This document shows, one piece after another, positions 27,140-35,748 of a stretch of DNA of 64,000 nucleotides. The notes under the pieces were generated by a model that was given only the letters and a program-made list of their open reading frames with translations, made no database searches and had not been told where the DNA came from. Source of the DNA: JAHRVQ01 sp963976815 (GTDB lineage Bacteria; Pseudomonadota; Gammaproteobacteria; Pseudomonadales; Azotimanducaceae). Location of the stretch: the NCBI GenBank assembly GCA_963976815.1, contig CAXBLU010000006.1:62001-126000 (forward strand). The letters are read 5' to 3'. Made by a program: the position numbers and the translations under genes. Position 1 is the stretch's first letter; each line of letters starts with the position of its first letter.

Positions 27140-27634
27140 ATGGCATTACCCAGTTCACGTATCGTTTTTCTCGCAGTGTTCCTTGGCTGCACCTTCATGA
27201 TGGCAGTTGCCCTGTATATGGAACATGCAATGGCGCTAGAACCTTGCCCACTTTGCATTCTGCAACGGGTCATGGTGATAGCCGTGGCGCTTGTTGCTCT
27301 AATAGCGGCAATCCACGGACCGGGCGCGACCGGAATCAAAGCCTATGGCGGATTGAGCATTTTTGCCGCTGCTACCGGCGGGGCAATTTCAATCCGTCAG
27401 CTTTGGTTACAAAGCCTTCCGGAGGATGAAGTGCCAGCCTGCGGCGCTAGCCTGGATTATCTACTGGACGTATTTCCTCTCACGGAAGTTCTGACAATGA
27501 TCCTAAGTGGCGATGGCACCTGCGCAGAAGTGGTCTGGGAACTGTTTGGAATTAGCATCCCAGGCTGGACCCTGATTGGTTTTATCGGCCTGATCATCAT
27601 TGGCGCATACCAGATGCTTTATCCTCGCCGTTAA
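27140..27634 (+). CDS. dsbB: Disulfide bond formation protein B
   Basis: The 164-residue protein has four membrane helices and the two periplasmic cysteine pairs of DsbB: CPLC in EPCPLCILQRV near residues 36-39, and the second pair C97/C125 (region VPACGAS ... GTCAEVVW). It reoxidises DsbA and passes electrons to ubiquinone. DsbA is in the window at 56.7 kb. ATG 27140 is preferred; a GTG at 27131 is an alternative start. It is followed by rsd. Confidence 0.9.
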   Translation: MALPSSRIVFLAVFLGCTFMMAVALYMEHAMALEPCPLCILQRVMVIAVALVALIAAIHGPGATGIKAYGGLSIFAAATGGAISIRQLWLQSLPEDEVPACGASLDYLLDVFPLTEVLTMILSGDGTCAEVVWELFGISIPGWTLIGFIGLIIIGAYQMLYPRR

Positions 27635-27712
27635 TTCTTTTCTCCCTTGTACTTTACCGATTCTCTACTACCTTTATGTCTATAGGGATAATTCGGACAG
27701 GGAGTCGGACCA

Positions 27713-28168
27713 ATGTTAGAACAGGCGCATTTTGCAGTTGTTTCTGGGGGCGCTAATAGCGTCATTCATAAGTGGTTAGTTGAGCGTCAGGAACTGATTC
27801 GCCAGTATTGCTCTCTGACCGAAGAAGATGCCGACAGGCCTAGTTTTCTCCGCCGTTTAGAAAGCTTCTGTGAAATTCTTGTTGATTACCTTTCTGCTGG
27901 ACATTTCGAAGTCTTTACCGAACTTGAAAATGAAGCAAAAACCTTCGACGAACGAGGCTTACAGTTAGTTAATGCTCTGTATCCTTATCTGGAACAATCC
28001 ACCGAACTGGCGCTTTGCTTCAACGATCGTTGCGAGCAGCTAAAACAGAGTCACCGAGATTTTGAAAAAGTCCGCGATGAGCTTTCTTATCTGGGCGAGT
28101 CTCTGACGGATCGATTTCAATTAGAAGATCAACTGATCGAGTACGTCCACAACTCCAACCATGTTTAA
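27713..28168 (+). CDS. rsd: Regulator of sigma D (Rsd/AlgQ)
   Basis: The 151-residue helical protein matches the Rsd/AlgQ family: HKWLVERQELIRQYCSL and RLESFCEILVDYLSAGHFEVF. Rsd binds RpoD region 4 and lowers its hold on core polymerase in stationary phase; in Pseudomonas AlgQ also affects alginate and siderophore genes. GGGAG precedes the ATG. A 14-bp repeat array starts 15 bp after its stop. rpoD itself is 5.6 kb away. Confidence 0.9.
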   Translation: MLEQAHFAVVSGGANSVIHKWLVERQELIRQYCSLTEEDADRPSFLRRLESFCEILVDYLSAGHFEVFTELENEAKTFDERGLQLVNALYPYLEQSTELALCFNDRCEQLKQSHRDFEKVRDELSYLGESLTDRFQLEDQLIEYVHNSNHV

Positions 28169-28183
28169 CTCGATCGATCGCCA

Positions 28184-28253
28184 GAGCTTTTAACTCAGGG
28201 CTTTTAACACAGGGCTATTAACACAGAGCTTTTGACTTTGAGTTATTAATCCC
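28184..28253. repeat. 14-bp degenerate tandem repeat, five copies, after rsd
   Basis: Units GAGCTTTTAACTCA, GGGCTTTTAACACA, GGGCTATTAACACA, GAGCTTTTGACTTT and GAGTTATTAATCCC begin at 28184, 28198, 28212, 28226 and 28240. They fill the gap between the convergent rsd and DUF4124 genes. Confidence 0.85.
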
Positions 28254-28271
28254 TGGTGAACAGGCGATGGG

Positions 28272-28721
28272 TTAAGGGTTACCGGTGCTCATCTTATCAA
28301 GTTGGGCTTTTCTATCGTCAACTGTCTGTTGAAGATTGTTGACGGTATTCATCATTTCTTCGACCTTGTCGCCGGGCACCGTGGTCATTCCTGATGGTAT
28401 CTTCATCCCTCCGGCCTGAGACCCCGAGGCTACTGGACTGGTTTTGAGGATCGATGTATCAACCGCAGGCATGGTGTTGATGTTGCCATCCAATTCAACC
28501 AGCTCTCCCAGGTCTTCATCCCTCGGCTGGTTCGAAAACTGCCAGACGCCGTTTTCATCCTGCCACTTATAAACAGTCGTTGGTGTTGTGGTTGTCTCAA
28601 CTTCAGGAACCGCGGGCATTAGATCTTCAAGGGTGATGAAGGGCTCACCATTGGGTCCTTCGATAAAAAACAACCCGGCAAAGGCGGCGATTAAAAGAAA
28701 AATCATGGCTTTTATGAGCAT
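28272..28721 (-). CDS. DUF4124-domain envelope protein
   Basis: The 149-residue protein has an N-terminal membrane helix (AMIFLLIAAFAGLFFI) and a DUF4124 segment VYKWQDENGVWQFSNQPRDE near residues 50-69, a small beta module found in many gammaproteobacterial envelope proteins. The C-terminus is a helical stretch (VEEMMNTVNNLQQTVDDRKA). Function unknown. Monocistronic and convergent with rsd. Confidence 0.75.
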   Translation of the reverse strand: MLIKAMIFLLIAAFAGLFFIEGPNGEPFITLEDLMPAVPEVETTTTPTTVYKWQDENGVWQFSNQPRDEDLGELVELDGNINTMPAVDTSILKTSPVASGSQAGGMKIPSGMTTVPGDKVEEMMNTVNNLQQTVDDRKAQLDKMSTGNP

Positions 28722-28783
28722 GCTAGTTCCACAAATTTGATCAAATGAGTGTAGCGCTTCCGCAACTTAAGTGCAGCATTTGG

Positions 28784-28789
28784 TACAAT
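28784..28789 (+). promoter_or_regulatory. Extended -10 promoter of yheS
   Basis: TGGTACAAT (TG-N-TACAAT) is an extended -10 element followed by a GC-rich discriminator (CCCGCGCGCC), 28 bp upstream of the ATG. No good -35 is present. The same arrangement precedes argH. Confidence 0.5.
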
Positions 28790-28817
28790 CCCGCGCGCCC
28801 TACTTAAAATTAATCTT

Positions 28818-30686
28818 ATGCTGTCATTTAATCAGGTATCACTAAGACGAGGCGCGAATCTACTGTTTTCGAATGCCAGCTTTATCCTGCATAGAGATAG
28901 CAAGGTTGGGTTGATCGGAGCAAATGGTGCAGGTAAGTCCAGTCTGTTCAAAATGATTGTCGGTCAACTCGAGTCAGACACCGGCTCGGTTGATTATCCC
29001 GATGATCTGCGCATCGCCTACCTAAGTCAGGAGATTCCAGCGAGCGACGAAACTGCCCGGGATTATGTTCTGGGCGGTGACTCCGAGTGGTGTGACATAC
29101 AAGCGAAACTCAACAAAGCTGAGGAAAGTGAAAACTACGAGAGCATCGCAACCTTACACGAGCAGCTAGACAGCATAGATGGCTATACAACGGTTTCCAG
29201 AGCAGAGCAGTTGATGGCTGGTCTCGGATTTCAATCCGATGAATTTGACCAAACACTCAAATCCTTTTCCGGTGGCTGGCGAATCCGCCTGAATCTTGCA
29301 CGAACTTTGATCACCCGATCGGACATGTTGTTGTTAGACGAGCCCACCAATCACCTTGACCTTGATACCATCGTTTGGCTCGTCGCGTTCTTAAAACACT
29401 ATCAGGGGTCGCTGTTACTCATCTCCCATGACCGTGAGTTTCTCGACGAGACCGTTAACCATATTGCTTATCTTAATGCCCAGACGATTGAACTCTTTAC
29501 GGGAAACTACACCCAGTTTGAAATTATTAAAGCGGCCAGACTCGCTGAACAACAAAGCAGCTTTGTTAAGCAGCAGCGTGAGATCAAACACATGCAGGAC
29601 TTTGTGCGCCGCTTTCGTGCTCAGGCAACCAAGGCAAAGCAGGCCCAAAGCCGGATTAAAGCATTAGGCCGGATGGAGTTGATTGCACCGGCCCATGTGG
29701 ATTCACCTTTTTCCTTCCAAATTCCAGCTGCGGACAAAACTTCTGATCCTTTATTGACCCTGGACCAGGCGGCATTAGGCTATGACACACCCATCCTAAA
29801 TAGTGTGCGATTTAATTTGCACCCTGGCGACCGCATCGGGTTGCTCGGGCACAATGGAGCGGGCAAAACGACTTTGATGAAAACGTTATTAGGAGAACTC
29901 GCTTTACTCAGCGGTCATCGCCAGGAAGGCGCTAACCTTAAAGTCGGGTACTTCTCCCAGCACCAGGTCGACGATTTATCAATGGCTGACTCGGCCTACC
30001 AACATATGTTGCAGTTGGACCTCCGAATCTCAGAGCAGGTAGCACGCAATTTTCTTGGCGGCTTCGACTTTCAAGGTGACAAGGTCTTTGAACCCGTCAG
30101 GCTGTTTTCCGGTGGAGAGAAGGCCCGCCTGGCACTTGCTCTTGTTGCCTGGCAAAAACCAAATCTTTTGTTAATGGATGAACCCACCAACCACCTGGAC
30201 ATGGACATGCGTCAGGCATTGACGGTGGCCCTACAGGATTTTGATGGTGCAATATTATTGATTTCCCACGACCGGCATCTGCTCAGCAATAGCGTCGACG
30301 ACTTTTATCTAGTGCATGACGGCAAAGTGACGGAATTTGACGGGGACCTGGACGATTATAAAAAATTCCTGCTCGGCACCACCCCAGAATCGAGCAAAAC
30401 CCCCAATATCGAAGTCAAAGCCAAGTCGACGGGCGCCCGGCAAAAACAGGATCAGAAGGCCCTGCGCCAAATCAAAACCCAGGTACGTAATCTTGAGACA
30501 CGGCTGACCCGATTAAACGGCAAGCTGGCGGAAATCGAGATTGCCCTTGCTGATACCGCAAATTACGAGGCTGACCAGGCAGACAACCTTCAGGACCTGC
30601 TCCGAAGTCAGCATAGTCTGGTAGAAGAAATTGCCAAAGCCGAAGAAGACTGGCTGACGCTATCGGAGCAACTCGAAGAAGCCTGA
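28818..30686 (+). CDS. yheS: ABC-F ATPase YheS
   Basis: The 622-residue protein has two ABC cassettes without membrane domains: Walker A GANGAGKSS and GHNGAGKTT, signatures FSGGWRIRL and FSGGEKARL, Walker B MLLLDEPTNHLD and LLLMDEPTNHLD, and the ABC-F linker with RAQATKAKQAQSRIKAL. A C-terminal coiled coil covers about residues 545-620. The arrangement matches E. coli YheS. ABC-F proteins bind the ribosomal E site and relieve particular stalls; the cognate event here is unknown. Confidence 0.9.
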   Translation: MLSFNQVSLRRGANLLFSNASFILHRDSKVGLIGANGAGKSSLFKMIVGQLESDTGSVDYPDDLRIAYLSQEIPASDETARDYVLGGDSEWCDIQAKLNKAEESENYESIATLHEQLDSIDGYTTVSRAEQLMAGLGFQSDEFDQTLKSFSGGWRIRLNLARTLITRSDMLLLDEPTNHLDLDTIVWLVAFLKHYQGSLLLISHDREFLDETVNHIAYLNAQTIELFTGNYTQFEIIKAARLAEQQSSFVKQQREIKHMQDFVRRFRAQATKAKQAQSRIKALGRMELIAPAHVDSPFSFQIPAADKTSDPLLTLDQAALGYDTPILNSVRFNLHPGDRIGLLGHNGAGKTTLMKTLLGELALLSGHRQEGANLKVGYFSQHQVDDLSMADSAYQHMLQLDLRISEQVARNFLGGFDFQGDKVFEPVRLFSGGEKARLALALVAWQKPNLLLMDEPTNHLDMDMRQALTVALQDFDGAILLISHDRHLLSNSVDDFYLVHDGKVTEFDGDLDDYKKFLLGTTPESSKTPNIEVKAKSTGARQKQDQKALRQIKTQVRNLETRLTRLNGKLAEIEIALADTANYEADQADNLQDLLRSQHSLVEEIAKAEEDWLTLSEQLEEA

Positions 30687-30773
30687 TCCGTAAATACATC
30701 CTGCCCCTCAATAAAATCGTCGAGCCCTGCACTGAAGATTTTGGCCTAGGTCACAACCTCCATTCAAAGCACA

Positions 30774-30801
30774 TTAGTTTCAGTCCAATTTGGCGTATAA
30801 T
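30774..30801 (+). promoter_or_regulatory. Sigma-70 promoter of hemB
   Basis: TTAGTT at 30774-30779 and a perfect TATAAT at 30796-30801 are separated by 16 bp and lie 31 bp upstream of the hemB start. Confidence 0.6.
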
Positions 30802-30832
30802 CACCGCTTCTGATTCTAGCGGCCAATCCAAT

Positions 30833-31816
30833 ATGCGGACCTTTCCCTTTACACGAATGCGACGAATGCGGCGTGATGATTTTTCCCGACGCCTAATGCG
30901 AGAAAATGAGTTAACGGCCAGCGATTTGATCTATCCCGTATTTGTCATCGAGGGTGAGAACACAACGGAGCCAGTGACGAGTATGCCCGGCGTGTCTCGA
31001 ATGACCATAGACCTGTTGGTTGAAGAGGCGAAGAAAATCCATGACCTTGGAATTCCAATGATGGCGCTCTTTCCTGTGATTCCAGCGGACAAGAAAACCG
31101 AAGATGGCAGTGAAAGCTACAATCCCGACGGACTCGCTCCTCGCACAGTTGCGGCGCTCAAGCAGGCGGTACCGGGTCTAGGCATCATGACCGATGTTGC
31201 CCTTGATCCTTACACAAGCCATGGACAGGATGGCATCCTTGATCCAACCGGTTATGTCTCGAACGACATTTCTGTAGAAGCACTAAAACGACAGGCAATT
31301 GTACAGGCGGAAGCGGGCGTTGATGTTGTTGCACCCTCGGACATGATGGACGGCCGAATCGCCGCGATTCGTGAAGCCTTAGAAGACAAACAATTCGTCA
31401 ATACGCGTATTCTGGCCTATTCAGCAAAATACGCCTCGGCCTACTATGGACCCTTCCGAGATGCCGTGGGTTCTGCGAGTAACCTGGGTTCTGGTAACAA
31501 GAAGACCTATCAGATGGACCCGGCCAATAGTGATGAGGCAATTCATGAGGTCGCTCTAGATTTGGAAGAGGGCGCTGATATGGTCATGGTAAAACCCGGC
31601 ATGCCTTACCTGGATATTGTTCGCCGCGTGAAAGACGAGTTTAAGGTCCCAACCTTCGTCTACCAGGTGAGTGGCGAGTACGCAATGCATCAAGCCGCAA
31701 TTCAGAATGGCTGGTTATCGGAGGAGGTGATTTTTGAGTCACTACTCGCCATGAAGCGCGCTGGCGCTGACGGCATCCTGACGTACTCGGCCAGGTACGT
31801 CGCCGAAAAACTATAA
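30833..31816 (+). CDS. hemB: Delta-aminolevulinic acid dehydratase (porphobilinogen synthase)
   Basis: The 327-residue protein condenses two aminolevulinates to porphobilinogen in haem synthesis. The Schiff-base lysines are in AYSAKYASAYYGPFRDA and VMVKPGMPYLDI. The zinc-cysteine site of animal enzymes is replaced by VALDPYTSHGQDG, as in the magnesium-dependent Pseudomonas type. It is not in the hemCDXY operon but lies 5 kb upstream on the opposite strand. A hairpin follows the gene. Confidence 0.95.
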   Translation: MRTFPFTRMRRMRRDDFSRRLMRENELTASDLIYPVFVIEGENTTEPVTSMPGVSRMTIDLLVEEAKKIHDLGIPMMALFPVIPADKKTEDGSESYNPDGLAPRTVAALKQAVPGLGIMTDVALDPYTSHGQDGILDPTGYVSNDISVEALKRQAIVQAEAGVDVVAPSDMMDGRIAAIREALEDKQFVNTRILAYSAKYASAYYGPFRDAVGSASNLGSGNKKTYQMDPANSDEAIHEVALDLEEGADMVMVKPGMPYLDIVRRVKDEFKVPTFVYQVSGEYAMHQAAIQNGWLSEEVIFESLLAMKRAGADGILTYSARYVAEKL

Positions 31817-31870
31817 TTCAGCTCAACTTTTTTGTCCGTCTGCGGATATTGTGTTGAGTAATTTTAGAGT

Positions 31871-31889
31871 GGGGCTTAGGATAAGCCCC
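31871..31889 (+). terminator. Hairpin terminator after hemB
   Basis: GGGGCTTA (31871-31878) pairs perfectly with TAAGCCCC (31882-31889) around GGA; only a weak T-rich tract follows. Confidence 0.55.
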
Positions 31890-31925
31890 TTCAAGTTTAT
31901 GCCATTCCCCAGGAGCCCGTAACCA

Positions 31926-32249
31926 ATGTCCGACATTAGTCATGTCACCGATGATAGTTTTGAAAGCGAAGTTTTAAAATCCGATGTACCCGTCCTTGTC
32001 GACTATTGGGCCGAATGGTGCGGGCCATGCAAAGTCATTGCACCTGTACTGGAAGAGATTGCCGGTGAATACGATGGCAGGATGAAAATCTGCAAACTAG
32101 ATATTGACGCCAACGAGAGCACGCCACCAAAGTACGGCATTCGTGGAATTCCAACTTTGATGCTGTTCAAAAACGGTGCGGTTGAAGCGACTAAAGTAGG
32201 CGCATTGTCGAAGTCACAGCTTACTGCTTTTCTTGATAGCAATATCTAA
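31926..32249 (+). CDS. trxA: Thioredoxin
   Basis: The 107-residue protein is a canonical thioredoxin: the active site WCGPC at residues 31-35, the buried aspartate in VDYWAE, and cis-proline in RGIPTLMLF. It reduces protein disulfides in the cytoplasm using NADPH through thioredoxin reductase. The hemB-trxA-rho order matches Pseudomonas and relatives. A strong GC hairpin follows. Confidence 0.96.
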   Translation: MSDISHVTDDSFESEVLKSDVPVLVDYWAEWCGPCKVIAPVLEEIAGEYDGRMKICKLDIDANESTPPKYGIRGIPTLMLFKNGAVEATKVGALSKSQLTAFLDSNI

Positions 32250-32258
32250 AGCACCCTG

Positions 32259-32285
32259 ACAGGGGGCTTCTAATTAGCCCCCTGT
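32259..32285 (+). terminator. GC-rich hairpin after trxA
   Basis: ACAGGGGGCT (32259-32268) pairs perfectly with AGCCCCCTGT (32276-32285) around TCTAATT. It lacks a U-run, so termination may be partial or Rho-assisted. Confidence 0.55.
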
Positions 32286-32297
32286 TAGAATTAAGCC

Positions 32298-32326
32298 TTG
32301 ACAAGTGCTTCAAAAACGGCCATTTT
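32298..32326 (+). promoter_or_regulatory. Candidate rho promoter
   Basis: A perfect -35 TTGACA at 32298-32303 is followed after 17 bp by a weak -10 CATTTT (32321-32326); TATAAA a little downstream is an alternative. It would give rho a leader of about 255 nt. Confidence 0.4.
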
Positions 32327-32489
32327 TTAACCTGTTATAAACAATAACAACTGGACTCAGTGCCACAAAGCGCTATAGTTCAACTAACGCCTAGTCACAC
32401 TCGCTGTAAATACTCAAACTTAAGTTCAATTTTGACCCGATCGGTTGCCTGAACTGATATAGCGGTAATACTAGAAAAACTCGGAGCAC

Positions 32490-32585
32490 GGATCGCGCAA
32501 CCCAAGTCGCAACTCCACCTCAAAAACCTACAATCCAATTCCGCTCTTATCGAGCAAAAACCAACTTTCTGCAACGACATCACCT
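32490..32585 (+). promoter_or_regulatory. C-rich, G-poor rho leader (rut-like)
   Basis: The last 95 bases before rho contain long stretches rich in C and A with very little G, for example CAACTCCACCTCAAAAACC, the composition Rho needs to load. In E. coli Rho represses itself by terminating in its own leader. The 336-bp trxA-rho gap otherwise holds only the hairpin and promoter listed here. Confidence 0.5.
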
Positions 32586-33845
32586 ATGAATTTAACTGAT
32601 CTAAAGACCAAACCTATTCCCGAACTCCTTGAGATCGCCCACGAAATGGGCATGGATAATCTCGGACGTTCACGCAAACAAGAAATTATTGCCAATGTAT
32701 TGCGGAAGCACGCAAAAGGTGGCGAAGCCATTTTCGGCGATGGCACCCTAGAGATATTACAGGATGGATTTGGCTTTTTGCGTTCACCAGACAGCTCATA
32801 TCTGGCCGGTCCAGATGACATTTACGTTTCTCCAAGCCAGATCCGACGATTCAATCTACGTACCGGCGACACGGTCTCCGGCAAGATCAGACCACCAAAA
32901 GACAGCGAGCGTTACTTTGCATTGCTGAAAGTCGACCAGATCAACTTCACTGACCCCGGCGAATCCAAAAACAAAATTCTTTTCGAAAACCTCACACCAC
33001 TTTTCCCCGACAAGCCTCTTACACTTGAAGCGGGTAACGGCAGTACTGAGGATCTAACAGCTCGAATCATTGACCTGACATCACCTATCGGTAAGGGCCA
33101 GCGAGGACTTATCGTATCTCCGCCTAAGGCGGGTAAAACCCTTATTCTGCAAAACATTGCGCAATCCATTATGCGTAACAACCCAGAATGTCACTTAATA
33201 GTATTGTTGATTGATGAACGCCCGGAAGAAGTCACCGAGATGCAGCGATCCGTTCGCGGCGAAGTGGTTGCCAGCACATTTGATGAACCACCCTCACGTC
33301 ACGTCCAGGTAAGTGAGATGGTCATCGAAAAGGCCAAACGTCTGGTTGAACACAAGACTGACGTGATTATTCTGCTCGACTCGATCACGCGATTAGCACG
33401 CGCCTACAACACGGTTATCCCAGCTTCCGGTAAAGTGTTAACCGGTGGTGTTGATGCCCACGCACTGGAACGACCAAAGCGCTTTTTTGGTGCGGCTCGA
33501 AACATCGAAGAAGGCGGCAGCTTAACAATCATTGCAACCTGTCTGGTTGATACCGGTTCAAAGATGGACGAAGTCATCTACGAAGAATTTAAGGGAACCG
33601 GTAACCAGGAAATTCATCTGGAGCGGAAGATCGCAGAAAAACGCGTTTATCCCGCCATCAATATTCGTCGATCCGGCACACGCCGAGAAGACCTGTTGAT
33701 GTCCGAAGAAGAGCTTCAAAAGGTTTGGATCCTGCGTAAGATTATCCACGAAATGGACGACCTCGCGGCAATCGAATTTATGCTAGACCGTATGAAGAAG
33801 ACCAAAACCAACGAGGAATTCTTCTCCTCGATGAAGCGCAATTAG
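32586..33845 (+). CDS. rho: Transcription termination factor Rho
   Basis: The 419-residue protein is a full-length Rho: N-terminal helix bundle, cold-shock-like RNA site GDGTLEILQDGFGFLRS near 51-67, Walker A GLIVSPPKAGKT ending at 185, Walker B VIILLDSITRLARAYN, and the Q/R-loop region. It is an RNA-dependent ATPase that ends transcription. It lacks the long N-terminal insertion of high-GC bacteria. fre starts 6 bp after its stop. Confidence 0.98.
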   Translation: MNLTDLKTKPIPELLEIAHEMGMDNLGRSRKQEIIANVLRKHAKGGEAIFGDGTLEILQDGFGFLRSPDSSYLAGPDDIYVSPSQIRRFNLRTGDTVSGKIRPPKDSERYFALLKVDQINFTDPGESKNKILFENLTPLFPDKPLTLEAGNGSTEDLTARIIDLTSPIGKGQRGLIVSPPKAGKTLILQNIAQSIMRNNPECHLIVLLIDERPEEVTEMQRSVRGEVVASTFDEPPSRHVQVSEMVIEKAKRLVEHKTDVIILLDSITRLARAYNTVIPASGKVLTGGVDAHALERPKRFFGAARNIEEGGSLTIIATCLVDTGSKMDEVIYEEFKGTGNQEIHLERKIAEKRVYPAINIRRSGTRREDLLMSEEELQKVWILRKIIHEMDDLAAIEFMLDRMKKTKTNEEFFSSMKRN

Positions 33846-33851
33846 AAACAC

Positions 33852-34562
33852 TTGCCCATTTTAGATTGTCAAATTGCATCAATCTCGTATCTAAATCACG
33901 ATACGAGACAGGTGCTGTTAGATGTTGATGGCAAGGTTGAGTTTCAAGCGGGGCAATATCTTGAAGTTGTTTCCGAGCATAAACGTTACCCCTTTTCGAT
34001 CGCTTCAGCCCCAGCAAACAAACAACACATTGAACTTCATGTTCGACCCACACCTAACTCCGAAGACTCTGATGTTTTTGAAGCGTTGCTCGACACCAGC
34101 ACCTCATTAACAATTGATGTACCCAAGGGGAAATGTTTTGTCGACGCTGCACAGAGCAAACCACTAGTTTTACTCGCCGCGAGTACCGGCGTGACTCAGA
34201 TGAAAAGCATTGTTGAACATCTGCTGGGCCTGGGACTTAATCACCCGGTTTATCTGTATTGGGGCGTTGTCAGTGACAAAGATTTGTACCTCACAAACCT
34301 ATGCGACAGTTGGACAACCCAGGATAACAGGTTTCATTTTGTCCCGGTCGTAAGCGAACCGAAAACTTCACCTAACTGGACCGGCAAAACAGGCCTGGTC
34401 GGCAACGTCGCCCTTGATGACTTTGCTGACCTGAGCAACCTTAACGTTATTGTTGGTGGCAGCCCCAATATGGTTTACGCCACCCTGGATATGTTTGTTG
34501 CGAGGGGACTACCGCAAGCAAACATGATGAGTGATGTGTTTGACTACGCCCCGCGGGGATGA
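33852..34562 (+). CDS. fre: NAD(P)H-flavin reductase (Fre/LuxG family)
   Basis: The 236-residue protein has the FNR-like fold of Fre: FAD/FMN contact YPFSIAS (R-x-Y-S-x-A type), LLAASTGVTQMKSI and the pyridine-nucleotide motif NVIVGGSPNMVYATLDMF. It reduces free flavins and can supply ferric reductases or ubiquinone enzymes. TTG 33852 is the only in-frame start between rho's stop and the conserved region, so translation may depend on rho read-through. Its stop codon lies inside a GC-rich tandem repeat. Confidence 0.85.
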   Translation: MPILDCQIASISYLNHDTRQVLLDVDGKVEFQAGQYLEVVSEHKRYPFSIASAPANKQHIELHVRPTPNSEDSDVFEALLDTSTSLTIDVPKGKCFVDAAQSKPLVLLAASTGVTQMKSIVEHLLGLGLNHPVYLYWGVVSDKDLYLTNLCDSWTTQDNRFHFVPVVSEPKTSPNWTGKTGLVGNVALDDFADLSNLNVIVGGSPNMVYATLDMFVARGLPQANMMSDVFDYAPRG

Positions 34563-34597
34563 AAGCCCCGCGAGGATAAACAGCCCCGCGGACTAAG
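34547..34597. repeat. 17-18-bp GC-rich tandem repeat across the fre stop
   Basis: GCCCCGCGGGGATGAAA (34547), GCCCCGCGAGGATAAACA (34564) and GCCCCGCGGACTAAGTG (34582) are three successive copies. The first encodes the last residues and stop codon of fre, so the repeat defines the C-terminus. The array fills the gap to the convergent hemY. Confidence 0.8.
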
Positions 34598-34605
34598 TGT
34601 GCGCT

Positions 34606-35748
34606 TCAGGCCCTATAGGCCATATTCAAATACTCATTACTCTTTTGATGGTCGCCTTGAAACGCGTAGAGGTTGGCAAGCTGCCGGCTCGCACCCCGGT
34701 GGGCGCCATGTTCAATAGCTGACTCATAAGCTGAAATAGCTTCTTCCTTTTGGTCCAGGGCTTCATGTAACAGGCCTAAACAAAACTCCAATGATGCATC
34801 AACGGGGTGCAGTTTCTGCCAACCTTTGGCAACCTTGAGGCGCTTTGAAAGAGATTCTTTACCAAGCTTTCCGTAAGCTTCAACCAGATTTGGTTGCCAG
34901 GATTTCTTAAGCACACGGCGCAATATCGCTTCTGCTTCCTTCTCGTAATGGACATGCTGGCACAGGCTAAGCAAGACGTCCTCATCAAATCTGACAGCTT
35001 CCGAGGCGCCCCGGTATATTGCCAGGCGCTTTTCATCACTACTGGCATCGGTGTTCAAGATCTCTAGCACCAAACGTTTCTCTAATGATACGTAGCTGGA
35101 TTCATCAAGATGCTTTTTTAATGTGGGCAACAGCTTTTCGACGGACGCCCATTTACCCAATGCAATTAGAGCATCCTGCTTCATTATAATGGATCGATGG
35201 TTGTCGGGCCCATTCACGAGTGCATCCAGACACGCTTGAAAGTCGCCTCGGTCCATCGCCATCTCAGCCCTGGTCATTGCAATCGCGGCACTAGCGGTCG
35301 AATCTGCCTCGGTCGCAAGTCGAATGTATTTTTCCCGTTCATCGGCTTTACCGGATTCGTTTGCGGCCATGGCCAGGTGCAGGTAGTTCACTACCGGTTG
35401 CGGTTGATGTTTAATACCGCTAGTCAAAAACTTTTCAGCTCGACTGGCATTTCCTTCCTGCAGGAACAACAGACCTTTGTTAGTGTGTTCAATACTTTTG
35501 CCGAGTTGTCGGCCTTTCCGCCAATCTTGAATGCGAGCCGCGGTACCGAAGATCGAACGGCCAAACCGATAGGTCAACCAGACACTGTAAGTCGCCAGAG
35601 CGATTGCGCCTAACATGACCCAGAGACCCGTCTGCAGCGTCGCGCCGTCGTAGCTTATGAGAACGTATCCCGGATCCTTGGCGGCGAGGGTACCGACGAC
35701 ACCTGCGACCACAATAATCACCAGCAGATAAACAAGGCTCTTCTTCAT
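34606..35748 (-). CDS. hemY: HemY inner-membrane TPR protein
   Basis: The 380-residue protein has two N-terminal membrane helices with the HemY motif (AKDPGYVLISYDG, WLTYRFGRSIFGTAARI) followed by TPR repeats (KGLLFLQEGNASRAEKFLTSG and on). Gammaproteobacterial HemY is a scaffold linked to haem synthesis, distinct from Bacillus HemY oxidase. Its start overlaps the hemX stop by four bases. It is the last gene of the hemCDXY operon. Confidence 0.9.
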   Translation of the reverse strand: MKKSLVYLLVIIVVAGVVGTLAAKDPGYVLISYDGATLQTGLWVMLGAIALATYSVWLTYRFGRSIFGTAARIQDWRKGRQLGKSIEHTNKGLLFLQEGNASRAEKFLTSGIKHQPQPVVNYLHLAMAANESGKADEREKYIRLATEADSTASAAIAMTRAEMAMDRGDFQACLDALVNGPDNHRSIIMKQDALIALGKWASVEKLLPTLKKHLDESSYVSLEKRLVLEILNTDASSDEKRLAIYRGASEAVRFDEDVLLSLCQHVHYEKEAEAILRRVLKKSWQPNLVEAYGKLGKESLSKRLKVAKGWQKLHPVDASLEFCLGLLHEALDQKEEAISAYESAIEHGAHRGASRQLANLYAFQGDHQKSNEYLNMAYRA

